A DNA stretch of 64,000 bases from Deltaproteobacteria bacterium (GCA_016186995.1 JACPKQ010000020.1:19417-83416), one strand, 5' to 3'; numbered from the stretch's first letter, positions 33,119-44,200 are shown. Numbers and translations: made by a program. The notes: generated by a model not told the origin, from the sequence alone.

Positions 33119-33159
33119 GTTATCACGCTTTGGAAGGAAAAAAATATGACCTAGATCAA
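33119..33159 (-). promoter_or_regulatory. FNR-type box between molybdenum-cofactor operon and porin gene
   Basis: ATGACCTAGATCAA (33146-33159) resembles the boxes at the nrf and nar promoters. On the minus strand a GATAAC hexamer ends 33.5 bases from the box centre, fitting a class II promoter for the MOT1-moa operon. On the plus strand the best -10 (TATACT, 33178-33183) is only 30.5 bases away, so control of the porin gene is less sure. Confidence 0.55.
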
Positions 33160-33193
33160 TTTTACTAATATAAATTATATACTTCGTGAGTAT

Positions 33194-33239
33194 ACCCTTC
33201 ACTCTCGTTCAGGGTGACAGGGGGTTTCCAGGGATGACA
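33194..33239. repeat. Dispersed repeat upstream of porin gene
   Basis: CCCTTCACTCTCGTTCAGGG followed by TGACAGGGGGTTTCCAGGG and ATGAC is a member of the ATGAC-ending family. It lies in the leader of the porin-like gene. Confidence 0.6.
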
Positions 33240-33297
33240 AAGAGGGAAAGGGAGATGATAATAAGAGAAGTGAGTACAGTTAAAAAAAGGAGACAAG

Positions 33298-34440
33298 ATG
33301 AGAATAAAAATCACACGTTTTTTTGTAGGTGGATTCTTTTTATTAAGCTTATGGACGATGCCACAAGTAAGAGCTGAAAATAATGTAACTTTAGCTAACG
33401 TTTTGACAAAGTTAAAAATTAAAGGACGTGCAGCCATGGGGTATCTGAGAGGTGGGCGTATGTCTTCTTTTCCATCGGGTTCTTTTGACATCCCTGATGC
33501 AAAAATTATTTTTAATTTTTTTCCTGATAATAATATTGATTTAACAGCTCGTTTCAACCTGAATAATGCTGGTGGATCCGCTGCCTCAGGTGCTACGAAT
33601 GCTCCTTTAGTCGATTATCTTTATATACAAGGCAAAGATTTCATACCTTCTTTAAAAGGTACCCCTTGGAGTTTGAATGGTAGGCTTGGAAGGGCAAAAA
33701 TAGGGGTTGGAGAAGAAACCTGGTCAGATAACCCTATTGAAGGACCTTTGCCCTCTAACTCTGCTGCAGCCTTAGGTGGAAGTGATGAACTGGTAGAACT
33801 TTCTGGAAAATTTTGGGCTGTGAGTATTGGAAATGGAAGCCGAGGGGTTGTAACAGATACAAGTGTTGCTAAAGCTGTTTATGCAAGGCTTTTTTATACA
33901 CCCTTAGATTCTTTGTATATCAGTGGATATTATTACAACTCAGGACAACTTGGAATAACTTCATCAGAAGCCTCTATTGCAGGGCTTGTAGCAGTACCTG
34001 CCGGTGCAACAAATTGGAAACGGCAGGTGTGGGGTGGAGATATACGGTATGATTTTAAAAAAGGGAAAAAATTTGTAAAACCCCTCTTTTTTTCTGATAG
34101 TAAAGCTGCTTTTCGCGTTTCGTTAGCTCAATTTAAAGATAGTGTAAGGGGTGCGGCTAATAGAAATGGAACATTTGGGCACATCGATGGCATTTATAAT
34201 TTTACATCATCATTTTTTGTGGCAGCGCGACTCAGTGGCATTCAATTAGCGGGCTCACAAACACAATCTATAAATACCGTAACAACCCATTATTATGGGC
34301 GTGCCTCTTTAGGTGGTGGTTATCGTTGGTCAGACAATGTTTGTGTAAAGCTCAGTTACGATTACAACAAAAATGGAGGGGCTGGCACTAACGATGCCAA
34401 TGATGATTTAGTTTCAGTGCTTCTCACGATGGCATTGTAA
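33298..34440 (+). CDS. Outer-membrane porin-like beta-barrel protein
   Basis: A 380-residue protein with a signal peptide (first 26 residues, ending PQVRAEN). The mature part alternates short polar turns and amphipathic strands (for example VYARLFYTPLDSLYISGYYY) and ends in a strand, SVLLTMAL, as in barrel proteins. No specific porin family is recognised. Position between the molybdenum-cofactor and nar operons, and an FNR-type box upstream, suggest a pore for nitrate, nitrite or molybdate, but that is inference. AAGGAG precedes the ATG. Gly/Ala-rich loops such as GGSAASGATNAP look periplasmic or external. Confidence 0.72.
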   Translation: MRIKITRFFVGGFFLLSLWTMPQVRAENNVTLANVLTKLKIKGRAAMGYLRGGRMSSFPSGSFDIPDAKIIFNFFPDNNIDLTARFNLNNAGGSAASGATNAPLVDYLYIQGKDFIPSLKGTPWSLNGRLGRAKIGVGEETWSDNPIEGPLPSNSAAALGGSDELVELSGKFWAVSIGNGSRGVVTDTSVAKAVYARLFYTPLDSLYISGYYYNSGQLGITSSEASIAGLVAVPAGATNWKRQVWGGDIRYDFKKGKKFVKPLFFSDSKAAFRVSLAQFKDSVRGAANRNGTFGHIDGIYNFTSSFFVAARLSGIQLAGSQTQSINTVTTHYYGRASLGGGYRWSDNVCVKLSYDYNKNGGAGTNDANDDLVSVLLTMAL

Positions 34441-34464
34441 CGAATTATCGTCGAAAAATATGGC

Positions 34465-35133
34465 CTAGATCGAGAACTTTTTATAGAGTTTCAGGCTTGC
34501 TTCAATATCATTCGAACTCACATGTTTATGAGATAAAGGAAGGATGATATTATCCTCTCTGAAAATATGAAGTCTCACCGTTTCTATGAGTGACTTTCCC
34601 TGCTCGAGCGCAGTATCTAAAACAACAATAGAAGATTTTTCTTGGGGTAAGCGAGGTGCCATCCCTAAAAGATTAAAACACACGGAGGCCGTTTGAAGAA
34701 TTTTTATATGATCTTCCTCCATCATATCTACCGGGGTCATAGGGGCCTCATTATGACTGTGCTCGCCATTCTCTAACAATTTTTTATGAAGAAGAGGAAA
34801 AAGAATTTTCTCTTCTTTTTGATGATGTTTCAAAAACTCAGAATCAAAAAACTGAAAAAATTCTTTAAATTGATGAAAACTTTCCTTTCGCGGCCCCTTT
34901 TCTTGAACACTTAAGAGAGCTTCTTCAAATTGATCAAGTTCTTTTTTGAATTTAATATGTTCATCGTTAAGTTTTTGTAAAAAAGGGTGCATATCTTGAT
35001 AAGCAACCAGTTCTTCCTTTTTAAGTGGTTCGTAGCTGTCGGGTGGGTCCATTGGGGAAAACTCCAGAGTTTCTAGATTTTTTGCAACACTTCTTTGTAA
35101 GGGATCATTTTTTTGTGTTTCACGTAAGTCCAT
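34465..35133 (-). CDS. Hemerythrin-like (HHE domain) protein
   Basis: With the ATG at 35133 (AAAGGAG upstream) the protein has 222 residues. The hemerythrin-like four-helix pattern gives metal ligands in LNDEHIKFKKEL, FLKHHQKEEKILFPLLHKK, EEDHIKI and VRLHIFREDNIILPL. Such di-iron proteins sense O2 or NO, or repair nitrosative damage to Fe-S clusters (YtfE type). It is the last gene on the nar operon strand, 72 bases after narK2, which fits protection against NO formed during nitrate respiration. Upstream in-frame ATG codons (to 35199) would add a non-conserved segment. Confidence 0.8.
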   Translation of the reverse strand: MDLRETQKNDPLQRSVAKNLETLEFSPMDPPDSYEPLKKEELVAYQDMHPFLQKLNDEHIKFKKELDQFEEALLSVQEKGPRKESFHQFKEFFQFFDSEFLKHHQKEEKILFPLLHKKLLENGEHSHNEAPMTPVDMMEEDHIKILQTASVCFNLLGMAPRLPQEKSSIVVLDTALEQGKSLIETVRLHIFREDNIILPLSHKHVSSNDIEASLKLYKKFSI

Positions 35134-35205
35134 TTTTTTCTCCTTTGAGTAGGGCGACGGAAAACTCGAATTCATGAGAGAGAGGGGGTATGTTTTCAAT
35201 GACGG

Positions 35206-36759
35206 TTAGCACTTTACCTCCGAGTTTGTGCGATCGTAATACCACCAATTCAAAACAAGACAAATAAAATAATAAAGTGCAAAACCATACAGTGCATACT
35301 CGGGATGCCCTATTTTAATTTGCTTTCCAAATACTTGCGGAATAATAAAAGCCCCATAAGCTGCGATTGCTGAAGTCCACCCTAATACCGGACCTGCTTG
35401 ATTTTTTTCAAAAATATAGGGAATACTTCTAAAAGTAGAACCATTTCCAATTCCTGTAGTAATAAATAAAATAAGAAATAAAATGAGAAACGGAAAAAAA
35501 TAAGTCTCAGGGGTTGTAGCTGTACGAGCACTCACCGTGCAATAAGCAACACCCAAAGCGGCGCCAATCATGGCGACCGTTGTCCAATGAGTCACTTTAG
35601 AACCACTCTGGATTTTATCAGAAAGCCACCCACCTATAGGGCGAACAAGAGAACCGACTAAGGGGCCTAACCAGGCATAAGCAAAAGGATTCGGTGCATG
35701 TGGATTTAAAGAACCATTGGGCAATACCCCAAAAATATCTTGAATCAATTTTGGAAAAGCTGCCGAGTAACCAATAAAGGAACCGAATGTCATGGTATAA
35801 ATAACCGTCATCACCCAATTATGCTTATTATTAAAAATAGCAAATTGTTTATGAAGATTGCTTTTAAGCTCTCCAGGTGAAAGATACTTCATGAAAAGAA
35901 CAGTCAGAAAAATGGTAATAGGTAAAACAATCCACATATTCCATTGAAGTTGTAGTAAAAGAATAAGCCCTATTGCGGCAGCCACCCCCCCCAAAGCGAT
36001 GAGAAACAAAATTTTCCCGAAACTTACAAGTGTCGAACCTAACTCAGGTGAAGCTCCCAATAAATTATTCATCCCGAAAAAGGAGGCAACTGCAATCACG
36101 ATCAGAATAGGCACCCATGTAAACCCACAGTTTTGAATATAAATAAAAGTTTCTTTTAAAATTTGCCCTTCACCACCTAAAACACCAAACAAAGCAAAAC
36201 CCATGGTCAAGGGAAGCAGAACTTGCATCACACTGACACCCAGATTTCCAAGACCTGCATTTAAGCCCAATGCAGTTCCTTGCATGCTTTTAGGAAAGAA
36301 AAAACTAATATTTGACATGGACGAAGCAAAGTTACCCCCACCAAAACCAGAAAGTGCAGCTAAGACAGCAAAAATCATATAGGAAGTATTCTTATCTTGA
36401 AGTGCTACTCCAACACCTACTGTTGGAATAAGAAGTAAGGCTGTTGTGAGGAAAATGACATTCCTTCCACCGCCAATGGCTATTAAAAAAGAATTAGGAA
36501 TTCTAAACGTAGCCCCAGCAAGACCTGCGATAGCAGGAAGTGTGTAGAAAAGAGCCCGATTCGCAGCTGGATCTGGATCAAATACAAAACCCAAATTTTG
36601 CATCTGAACAATAATAATGCTCCAGATCATCCACACAGCAAAGGCAAGCAAAAGACAAGGAATGGATATAAGAAGATTACGCATCGCACTTTTTTTACCT
36701 TGAGAATTCCAAAACTTTAGATCTTCCACATTCCATTCTTTAATATTTACTGATTTCAT
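35206..36759 (-). CDS. narK2: NarK2-type nitrate/nitrite transporter (MFS)
   Basis: A 517-residue, 12-helix MFS protein. The nitrate signature GFGGGNFASSMSNISFFFPK near residue 145 is that of NarK-type nitrate/nitrite antiporters; the second signature (GIGNGSTFRSIPYIF) lies in the C-terminal half. It exchanges external nitrate for the nitrite formed by NarGHI. The start at 36759 has GAGGAG upstream; the longer frame to 36810 would overlap narK1. The two narK genes lie in tandem, as in Thermus and Paracoccus, where NarK1 (symporter) and NarK2 (antiporter) work together. Confidence 0.92.
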   Translation of the reverse strand: MKSVNIKEWNVEDLKFWNSQGKKSAMRNLLISIPCLLLAFAVWMIWSIIIVQMQNLGFVFDPDPAANRALFYTLPAIAGLAGATFRIPNSFLIAIGGGRNVIFLTTALLLIPTVGVGVALQDKNTSYMIFAVLAALSGFGGGNFASSMSNISFFFPKSMQGTALGLNAGLGNLGVSVMQVLLPLTMGFALFGVLGGEGQILKETFIYIQNCGFTWVPILIVIAVASFFGMNNLLGASPELGSTLVSFGKILFLIALGGVAAAIGLILLLQLQWNMWIVLPITIFLTVLFMKYLSPGELKSNLHKQFAIFNNKHNWVMTVIYTMTFGSFIGYSAAFPKLIQDIFGVLPNGSLNPHAPNPFAYAWLGPLVGSLVRPIGGWLSDKIQSGSKVTHWTTVAMIGAALGVAYCTVSARTATTPETYFFPFLILFLILFITTGIGNGSTFRSIPYIFEKNQAGPVLGWTSAIAAYGAFIIPQVFGKQIKIGHPEYALYGFALYYFICLVLNWWYYDRTNSEVKC

Positions 36760-36761
36760 GA

Positions 36762-38261
36762 TCACTCCTCTGCAAATGCATCTTCGTGTTCTTTGAGAAA
36801 AAAAGCACAATATATAAAACTAAAAAAAGCCCCTACTGCTACACAATAAAAAAAGGTTTTATCATCAACCAACGAATACAAAACAAGATAGAAGACAGCG
36901 CCCACATTACCATAGGCCCCTGCCATACCTGCAACCTGTCCTGTCATTCTTCGATTCACTGTGGGAATAATAGCATAGGTTGCCCCTTCAGCTCCTTGAA
37001 CAAACACGGAACAAAGAATGGTAATGACAATAGCAACAATAAGCCACACATTTCCTGAAAACTGGGGAATCACTGTTTGAACACCATCAACAATAGGCCC
37101 CCATTTTCCGATAAAGCCCATTGCCAGAAAACCACACGTAATTCCAACCATGTAAATCAACATTGTACGTTTCCGGTGCCCCATGCGATCAGAGAGCCAC
37201 CCCCCCAAAGGACGTGCAAACAGATTCACAAAGGCAAAGGAAGAAGCAATTAAACCAGCTGCTGTCGCGCTCACAGTAAAGACTTTTTCAAAAAACATTG
37301 GCAACATGGAAACAACAGCAAGTTCTGCACCAAAGTTTGCAAAATAGGTAGTATTGAGAGCCGCTACATTACTCCACGCATATTTATCTTTTTCTGCGAC
37401 CCCCTTCTGCAAAATAGGAAGATTAACATGTAATACCTTTAAGCAATGCACAATGTAAACAAGCCCTAAACCCCAGTAAACAACATAGATGTATTGGGTT
37501 CCTACGATTCCCCCTATGCGCCATGTTAGAAGACCGAGAGCTCCCATTAACGGAGCTGACCATATGAGGTATTGGAATAAATCCACATAAGAAGACACAG
37601 TCATTGGCTGAACTTTTTCTACTTTTCTAAAGTGAAATAATTTGCTGACACCTGATTGAGGCACATCACGCACAAGAAAATAATACATAACACCGTAAAC
37701 CAAACATACAAAACCATTAAGTGCCATAGCATAACGCCAACCATCCGTATAAGAACCAAAAAGTGTAAGAGCAACCCACGGTAAAGTCATCGCGGCAAAG
37801 GCTGAACCAAAGTTTCCCCAACCCGCATAAAATCCCTGAGCAAAACCAACATGCTTAGGAGGAACCCACTGTGCAACCATTTTAATTCCAATTACAAAAC
37901 TGGTGCCAATAACACTGAGAACCAAACGCGAAATAAGTAGTTGAGCAAATGTATTACCAAATGCAAATACAAACGTTGGAATAGACATCGCAACCAGAAG
38001 TAGCGAGAAAATGAGCCTCGGTCCAAAGCGATCAATGAGTGCTCCGATAATAACCCGTCCTGGAATTGTAAGTGCAACATTGCAAATCGCAAAAATCTTC
38101 AGATGTTCAGCAGTCAGCCACCCCACATTTTTCAACATAGTTGTCGCAAGAGGAGCCATGTTAAACCATACATAGAATGAAATAAAAAAAGCAATCCAGG
38201 TAAAGTGAATAACTCTAATTTCTTCTCTATCAATTTTAAAAAGATCTCTTACTTTCATCAA
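36762..38261 (-). CDS. narK1: NarK1-type nitrate transporter (MFS)
   Basis: A 499-residue MFS protein with 12 predicted helices. WFNMAPLATTML in helix 1, IGTSFVIGIKMVAQWVPPKH and GFYAGWGNFGSAFAA (nitrate signature) mark the NarK1/NasA branch, and QGAEGATYAIIPTVNRR the second half. NarK1-type carriers act as nitrate/proton symporters to start respiration. It follows narI by 12 bases and precedes narK2 by 2. It is clearly not a duplicate of narK2; the two differ strongly in sequence and helix ends. Confidence 0.9.
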   Translation of the reverse strand: MMKVRDLFKIDREEIRVIHFTWIAFFISFYVWFNMAPLATTMLKNVGWLTAEHLKIFAICNVALTIPGRVIIGALIDRFGPRLIFSLLLVAMSIPTFVFAFGNTFAQLLISRLVLSVIGTSFVIGIKMVAQWVPPKHVGFAQGFYAGWGNFGSAFAAMTLPWVALTLFGSYTDGWRYAMALNGFVCLVYGVMYYFLVRDVPQSGVSKLFHFRKVEKVQPMTVSSYVDLFQYLIWSAPLMGALGLLTWRIGGIVGTQYIYVVYWGLGLVYIVHCLKVLHVNLPILQKGVAEKDKYAWSNVAALNTTYFANFGAELAVVSMLPMFFEKVFTVSATAAGLIASSFAFVNLFARPLGGWLSDRMGHRKRTMLIYMVGITCGFLAMGFIGKWGPIVDGVQTVIPQFSGNVWLIVAIVITILCSVFVQGAEGATYAIIPTVNRRMTGQVAGMAGAYGNVGAVFYLVLYSLVDDKTFFYCVAVGAFFSFIYCAFFLKEHEDAFAEE

Positions 38262-38273
38262 AGTTTCTTCAAA

Positions 38274-39002
38274 TTAATTGTTCCGTGGACGAGTCACCGT
38301 CCACACCGTTTCAGCTCGACGCACCTTTTTTCGATCCCAATACCAAATGACAACTTGATAAGGCCTCCACACATAATGCAAAGGCACCATAAGAAAATGA
38401 ATCAATCTTGTAAAAGGAACCAAAAGAATGATGAGAAATGCTCCTACAATATGAAGCTTAATCACCCAAGGCATCGCTTGCACAGCTCCTATTTCCGGGT
38501 TGAATTTAAAAATCGACCACAGATAAGGGGAGAGATCAGCCGCAAACCACGATGATCCCCAACGATAACCTAAGGCACTCCAACAACCTAAAATCACTTG
38601 TGCTAATAATAAAAACTCAATAAAAATATCTGCGGGGCTTGTGACAACACGAATGCGCGCCTGGGAAAGACGTCTTACAATAAGTCCTACAAGACCTACG
38701 AGAACTAAAACCCCGAAAGTAAAAGCAGTGACTTCAAGAATAATGAGACGAATAGGCTGACTATTCCACAAAAGTTGTGTTTTTGGAAACATAAAAGCAA
38801 GAAGATGACCGAAAAAAACAACCACAATACCCCAGTGAAAAGGCACAGACCCCCAAAAAAGTTTTCTTCCCTCTAAAAACTGGCTTGAAAAAGAAGAAAC
38901 TGTAAAGCCCGATTGGCGATAACGATAAATACAGCCAATCGCAAAAATAACGAGAGCTAAATAAGGTAATGCCACAAACAAAAAACTATCTAACATATTC
39001 AT
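38274..39002 (-). CDS. narI: NarI, cytochrome b subunit of nitrate reductase
   Basis: A 242-residue membrane protein with five helices. Histidines expected to hold two b hemes are visible in VPFHWGIVVVFFGHLLAF (helix 2) and IKLHIVGAFLIILLVPFTRLIH (helix 5, read in parts). It takes electrons from quinol and passes them to NarH. It overlaps narJ by 4 bases and is followed by narK1. Length is normal (about 225-245). Confidence 0.94.
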   Translation of the reverse strand: MNMLDSFLFVALPYLALVIFAIGCIYRYRQSGFTVSSFSSQFLEGRKLFWGSVPFHWGIVVVFFGHLLAFMFPKTQLLWNSQPIRLIILEVTAFTFGVLVLVGLVGLIVRRLSQARIRVVTSPADIFIEFLLLAQVILGCWSALGYRWGSSWFAADLSPYLWSIFKFNPEIGAVQAMPWVIKLHIVGAFLIILLVPFTRLIHFLMVPLHYVWRPYQVVIWYWDRKKVRRAETVWTVTRPRNN

Positions 39003-39655
39003 GTGTGAACCCCTTCTATTTCTATTTCTTCAGTTACAGATTTTAGAAAATCCTTACTTTTGGAAAAATCTTTTTTAGGTGTGATTTTAAAATCACTTTT
39101 TAAAATCTCATACAAAATTTTTAAGGGAAGAGAAAAAACAGTTGCCTTTTCTTCATCAAGCTCAATCAGTGTTTTATAATGTTTTTGATAGCGCTCTGAT
39201 TTTTCTTTCATTTTTTGAACTTCAAACTCAGAAATCATTTTTCTTAAGGCAGGCTCTAAAATTTCTTCTACCAATTCTTGTAAAAGTGCATTGTCCTGAA
39301 GGAGGGGTAACAATCTTAAAATATTAGGAAGATGATCGGCCAGTTCATTTCGGCAGTCATTCTTATATTTACAATGTTCACGATTTAAATGAGAAAGAAG
39401 CTCCCCTCTTTTATAATCATCTCCAAAAAGAATATAACCAACATCTAAAGTAGTAGCTGACTGAACAAGAAAGGTTCTTGTAAAAAGCTCTTCCACTTCA
39501 TAAAAACTCATACTTGCAAGAGTGTCGGAGAAAAATTTGAAACTATTCACTCGCAATGACTGTAAATACTTTTCCACATTTTGAATTTTTGTTTGATAAT
39601 CTATTTGAGGGTAATCAAATACCTCGGCTAATAATACATAATGATTTAAATTCAT
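38999..39655 (-). CDS. narJ: NarJ, nitrate reductase assembly chaperone
   Basis: A 218-residue TorD/NarJ-family chaperone. LAEVFDYP near the start, FYEVEELFTRTFLVQSATT and FGDDYKRGELLSHL are like NarJ conserved stretches; DHLPNILRLLPLL matches the ELPDHLP region of the family. It helps insert the molybdenum cofactor and Fe-S clusters into NarG before membrane attachment. It lies 3 bases after narH and overlaps narI. Sequence is more divergent than the structural subunits. Confidence 0.9.
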   Translation of the reverse strand: MNLNHYVLLAEVFDYPQIDYQTKIQNVEKYLQSLRVNSFKFFSDTLASMSFYEVEELFTRTFLVQSATTLDVGYILFGDDYKRGELLSHLNREHCKYKNDCRNELADHLPNILRLLPLLQDNALLQELVEEILEPALRKMISEFEVQKMKEKSERYQKHYKTLIELDEEKATVFSLPLKILYEILKSDFKITPKKDFSKSKDFLKSVTEEIEIEGVHT

Positions 39656-39658
39656 TTT

Positions 39659-41215
39659 TTATAATCCTCTTTCTGCTGTAGCATCTTTAAAACCAAAACC
39701 CGTACTTCCTTTGGCATCTCCTGCAAAATCAAGCATTTCGATGGCTTGCTCACGGTGAGAAGCTGGAATCACAAAACGATCATCAAACTTAGCAAGTGAG
39801 GTAAGATAATAAATTTGGTTCGCAAGTTTTCCTGTATACCCCACCTCAGCCAAAGCTTTGTTGGCTTTTTCTTGACTCACATCACCCACTGTTTTCCACC
39901 GACGATAAAGCCTTACAGCCATAAGTTTTTTAAGCTTATCCTTTACTAACTCCTCATCACCAGCACTAAAAAGATTGGCCATATACTTGAGTGGAAAGCG
40001 CGCCTGCTCGATTGTCCCCCACAGCTCTTCTGTACTTGTATCGTAAAGCCAATTATCACTCCACACTTTAGAAATAGGATCTAAGTTCTTTTGTTGCTCT
40101 ACTTTTTGTGTTGATTCTTTAAGGTTTGCCATCACAGGCAAAAGAGGTGGCACATAAAAAAGCATGGGTAATGTTCTAAACTCTGGATGCAAAGGTAATG
40201 CTAAACCCCATTTTTTCACAAACTTATAGGTTGGGGAGTCCTGGGCTGCTTTAATCGTTGAATCTGGAATTCCATTTTTTTGTGCATGTTTAATCACAAC
40301 AGGATCATCTGGATCCAAAAGCAGTGAAAGTTGTGCTTGCACTAAATGATGTTCCTCAGAAGAAGCGACTGTGTGAATCTGATCTGCGTCGTAAAGAATA
40401 ACACCTAGATAGCGAATTCGCCCAACACAGGAGTGCATACAAGCTGGAGCAAAACCAGCCTCAATACGTGGATAACAAAGAATACACTTTTCAGATTTTC
40501 CTGTATTCCAATTGTAATAAGTTTTTTTATAGGGGCAGGCTGTAACACACATTCTCCAGGCACGACATACACTTTGATTAATAAGAACAATGCCATCTTC
40601 ACCTCTTTTATAAAGAGCTCCTGACGGGCATGAAGCAACACAGGCAGGATTCAAACAATGATTACAAATACGTGGCAGATAAAAGAAGGCCATTCTTTCC
40701 AGTTGAAACATAGCCTCTTGTTCTGCAGCAGATAAATTTCCAAGATTAGGATCATGACGTGCATAATCAGGAGTTCCACTTAAATCATCATCCCAATTAG
40801 GCCCCATTTTAATATCAATGGGACGTCCTGTAATGAGAGAAACAGGCCTGGCCGTGGGTTGATCATCCATATCTCCCGATTCAATCAAATCTAAATACTT
40901 GTATGTAAAAGGCTCATAATAATCGTCAATGAGAGGTAAATGAGGATTATGGAAAATGTTAAGTAACCCTTTCCCCTTACCAGCACCTTTGAGCTTAATG
41001 CCATCCCCGCTTTTTTCCCAACCACCTTTGTAAATATCTTGTTCTTCCCACTTGCTGGGGTAACCCGTACCTGGTTTCGTTTCAACGTTATTCCACCACA
41101 TGTATTCAGCACCTTTTCGATCAGTCCAAATATTTTTACAAGCGATGGAACAGGTGTGGCAGCCAATGCATTTATCCAGATGAAATACCATTGAAATTTG
41201 AGCTCGAACATCCAT
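39659..41215 (-). CDS. narH: NarH, Fe-S subunit of nitrate reductase
   Basis: A 518-residue NarH. Four cysteine groups are seen: CIGCHTCSIACKN (near residue 16), CNHCLNPACVASCPSGA, CRAWRMCVTACPYKK and CILCYPRIEAGFAP with CMHSCVGRIRYLG. The tryptophan in CRAWRMC replaces one Cys as in E. coli NarH, giving one [3Fe-4S] and three [4Fe-4S] clusters. It wires NarI to NarG at the cytosolic membrane face. The start is the ATG at 41215 with AAGGAG 7 bases upstream, not the TTG at 41221. Confidence 0.96.
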   Translation of the reverse strand: MDVRAQISMVFHLDKCIGCHTCSIACKNIWTDRKGAEYMWWNNVETKPGTGYPSKWEEQDIYKGGWEKSGDGIKLKGAGKGKGLLNIFHNPHLPLIDDYYEPFTYKYLDLIESGDMDDQPTARPVSLITGRPIDIKMGPNWDDDLSGTPDYARHDPNLGNLSAAEQEAMFQLERMAFFYLPRICNHCLNPACVASCPSGALYKRGEDGIVLINQSVCRAWRMCVTACPYKKTYYNWNTGKSEKCILCYPRIEAGFAPACMHSCVGRIRYLGVILYDADQIHTVASSEEHHLVQAQLSLLLDPDDPVVIKHAQKNGIPDSTIKAAQDSPTYKFVKKWGLALPLHPEFRTLPMLFYVPPLLPVMANLKESTQKVEQQKNLDPISKVWSDNWLYDTSTEELWGTIEQARFPLKYMANLFSAGDEELVKDKLKKLMAVRLYRRWKTVGDVSQEKANKALAEVGYTGKLANQIYYLTSLAKFDDRFVIPASHREQAIEMLDFAGDAKGSTGFGFKDATAERGL

Positions 41216-41226
41216 AATCAATCTCC

Positions 41227-44200
41227 TTAAAAAATAACTTTATCCATTTTTTTCACAACCACGTGTGTATCTCTCTGTGGAGCAATGGGCCCCCAATAAT
41301 TAAAGTGATAGGAAAACTGTCCGTAACCACCTGCTAAAAAATTGGGTTTTAAATGAATTCGAGTAAAACTATTATGCCCACCCGCTCGTTTATTCCCCCG
41401 AACTTGTGATTTTGGAATACCCACCGTTCGTTCAGGCACGTGATAAACAATACACACTCCTTGTGGAATACGAGAACTCACAACAGCGCGCGTACAATAA
41501 ACACCATGATCATTATAAACCTCAACCCAATCGTTATCTTTGATTCCTAACTCTTCTGCATCTTTTTCATTAATCCAGCAAGGTTCACAACCCCGAGATA
41601 AGGTCAACATTCTTAAATTTTCCATATAGGTAGAGTGAATATGCCACTTACCATGAGGTGTAAGACAATTAAGAACTTTGGCTTTTTGATTTTTGAGTGT
41701 TTCTTTTAAATCTCCATAGACCTGAGGCCTTGGTGAAGGCTTATAGGTTGGAAGATGCTCTCCATAAGCTAAATACATTTCATGATCGAGATAAAAATGC
41801 TGACGTCCTGTGAGCGTTCGCCATGGAACAAGTTTTTCAACATTATAAGTATAAGGTGCATAAGCCCGTCCCTTATTCATAAGACCTGACCATAAAGGAG
41901 AAGTATTATACCTTCGAGGTTGCGCCTGAAGATCAGCGTAAGTCAAACGTAAATCTCGTTGTCCTTCTGATAAATCAACTAATTTTAATCCCGTTTTCTT
42001 TTCAACATTTTTATAAGCACGATAGGTAAGCTCCCCATTGGTGAGGGTTGAAAGATGTAAAACAACATTTGCCGCTGAAACATCTTCTTTTAAAGAAGGA
42101 TAGATTTCTTCGTCCCACTCTTCTTTAGGGAAATGGTTTGAAGAAAGCATCTCATCATACTCCTCTTCGCACTTGTAAGAGTTTCCATGAGCACCTAACC
42201 CATTTTCTCTCACACCCTTACCCAAAGAAATGTATTTTTTGTAAAGTTTCGTATAATCTCGATCAACCACAGCTAACTTGTGCATTGTTTTTCCAGGAAT
42301 GGCTTCGCACTCCCCTAAATACCAATCTTTAACTTTAGGTTGAGTGATTTCTCCAGGTGAATCATGAGAAATAGGCTCTGCAATAATATCTTTTTGAGAC
42401 TCACTTAAATATTTTTCTGCTAATTCACTTGTTTTTTGAGCTAGATTCTTAAAAATATCCCAATCTGTTTTTGACTCCCACACAGGCGCTATAGCTTGAG
42501 AAAGCGGGTGAATAAATGAGTGAAGGTCAGTACTATTAAGGTCAGCTTTTTCATACCAAGAAGCCGCTGGAAGAACAATATCAGAGTAAAGGGCTGAAGA
42601 ATCCATTCTGAAATTAAGATCCACAACAAGATCCATTTTTCCCTGAGGGGCCACTTCGTGCCATTTTATTTCATCAGTATGGCGAGAATCATCAGTGGAA
42701 ATAGCATTTGAATGTGTTCCTAGATAATGTTTAAGGCAATATTCATGCCCCTTCATACTTCCCATAATGGCATTACCTCGCCAGATGTACCACACACGTG
42801 GAAAGTTTTCGGGGGAATCTGGATCTTGAACTGCATAACCCAATTCTTTTGATTTTAATTTTTCAAGAACATATTTTTGAATTTCTTCGTTTGTGTGAGC
42901 ACCCTTAGATTGAGCCTCTTTCGTTAATTCGAGAGAATTTTTATTAAACTGCGGATAGAATGGCATCCACCCCATTCGAACAGATTTGAAAATTTGATCA
43001 GCTGTATGTTTTTTTGTCCATTCATTATCTGGCACTGTGTTGTATTTTGAAAACTGTCCATCATAACGATATTGGCACGTATTAATATAATGCCAAATGG
43101 GGGCTTGTTGTAATCTCGAAGCCCTATGCCAATCTTTTCCAAAAGCAATGGAGCCCCACGAATCTACAGGTGCTAATTTTTCTTGACCCACGTAGTGGTT
43201 CATTCCTCCACCATTTCTTCCCACACAACCACACAGCATGAGGGCCATAATGGCAGAACGATACATAAGATTGGCATGATACCAATGGTTAATACCAGCA
43301 CCGATAATCACCATACATTTACCCTTCGTAACGTGGGCCGTATGTGCCCATTCTCTTGCAAATTGAATGACGGTTTTTTGATCCACACCTGTAAAAACTT
43401 CTTGCCAGGCTGGGGTATAGCCAGCGTCTTTATCTTGATAATCTTGTGGATAATCACCTTCTAAACCACGACTCACACCATATTGAGCAAAAGTGAGATC
43501 ATAAACTGTTGTGACAGGAATTTTTCCATCTACTGTTTCAATATATTTGACAGGAACACCTCTTAAGGTATCACGGCCCAAGCCAAATTCTTTTAAATGA
43601 ATTTTCACAACTTCATCATGATCACTTAAGAAAGTAAGTTGTGGATCATAAGGTTTATGATCAGTGGAATTCTCAAGTTTCATGTTCCAATGACCACCCT
43701 CTTTTTCCCATCGATGCCCTGAACTTCCTTGAGGAACAACAAACTCTTTTGTTTTTTCATCGATGTTTAAAAACTTCCACTCCCCATTTTCGATATTTTT
43801 AAATTGGGAAAGGCGATTGGCACGAACAAGCTGCCCTGGCTCATAATGATCACCCACTTTTTTAAGTTCAACCAAGTAAGGGCTATCTGTATATTGCTTG
43901 GTATACTCAATAAAATAAGGTGTTTTCTTCTCATGATGAAATTCTTTTAAAATGACATGTGTAGCAGCCATCCAAAAAGCGCCATCACTCCCGGCATGAA
44001 GTGGCACCCACTGATCTGCATATTTACACACCTGGCTAAAATCAGGTGAAAAAACAACAGTTTTAGTACCGTTATGGCGTGATTCAGCAAAATAATGACA
44101 ATCGGGTGTGCGAGTCATATTAAGACAAGCACCCATGTCTGCTATCATCTTGGCATTGTACCAATCAGCACTTTCACAAACGTCGGTTTGCTCACCCCAA

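Noticed and set aside
34460-34473. FNR-like sequence ATGGCCTAGATCGA
   Set aside because: Both half-sites are degraded and it lies at the end of the hemerythrin-like gene, not in front of a gene.
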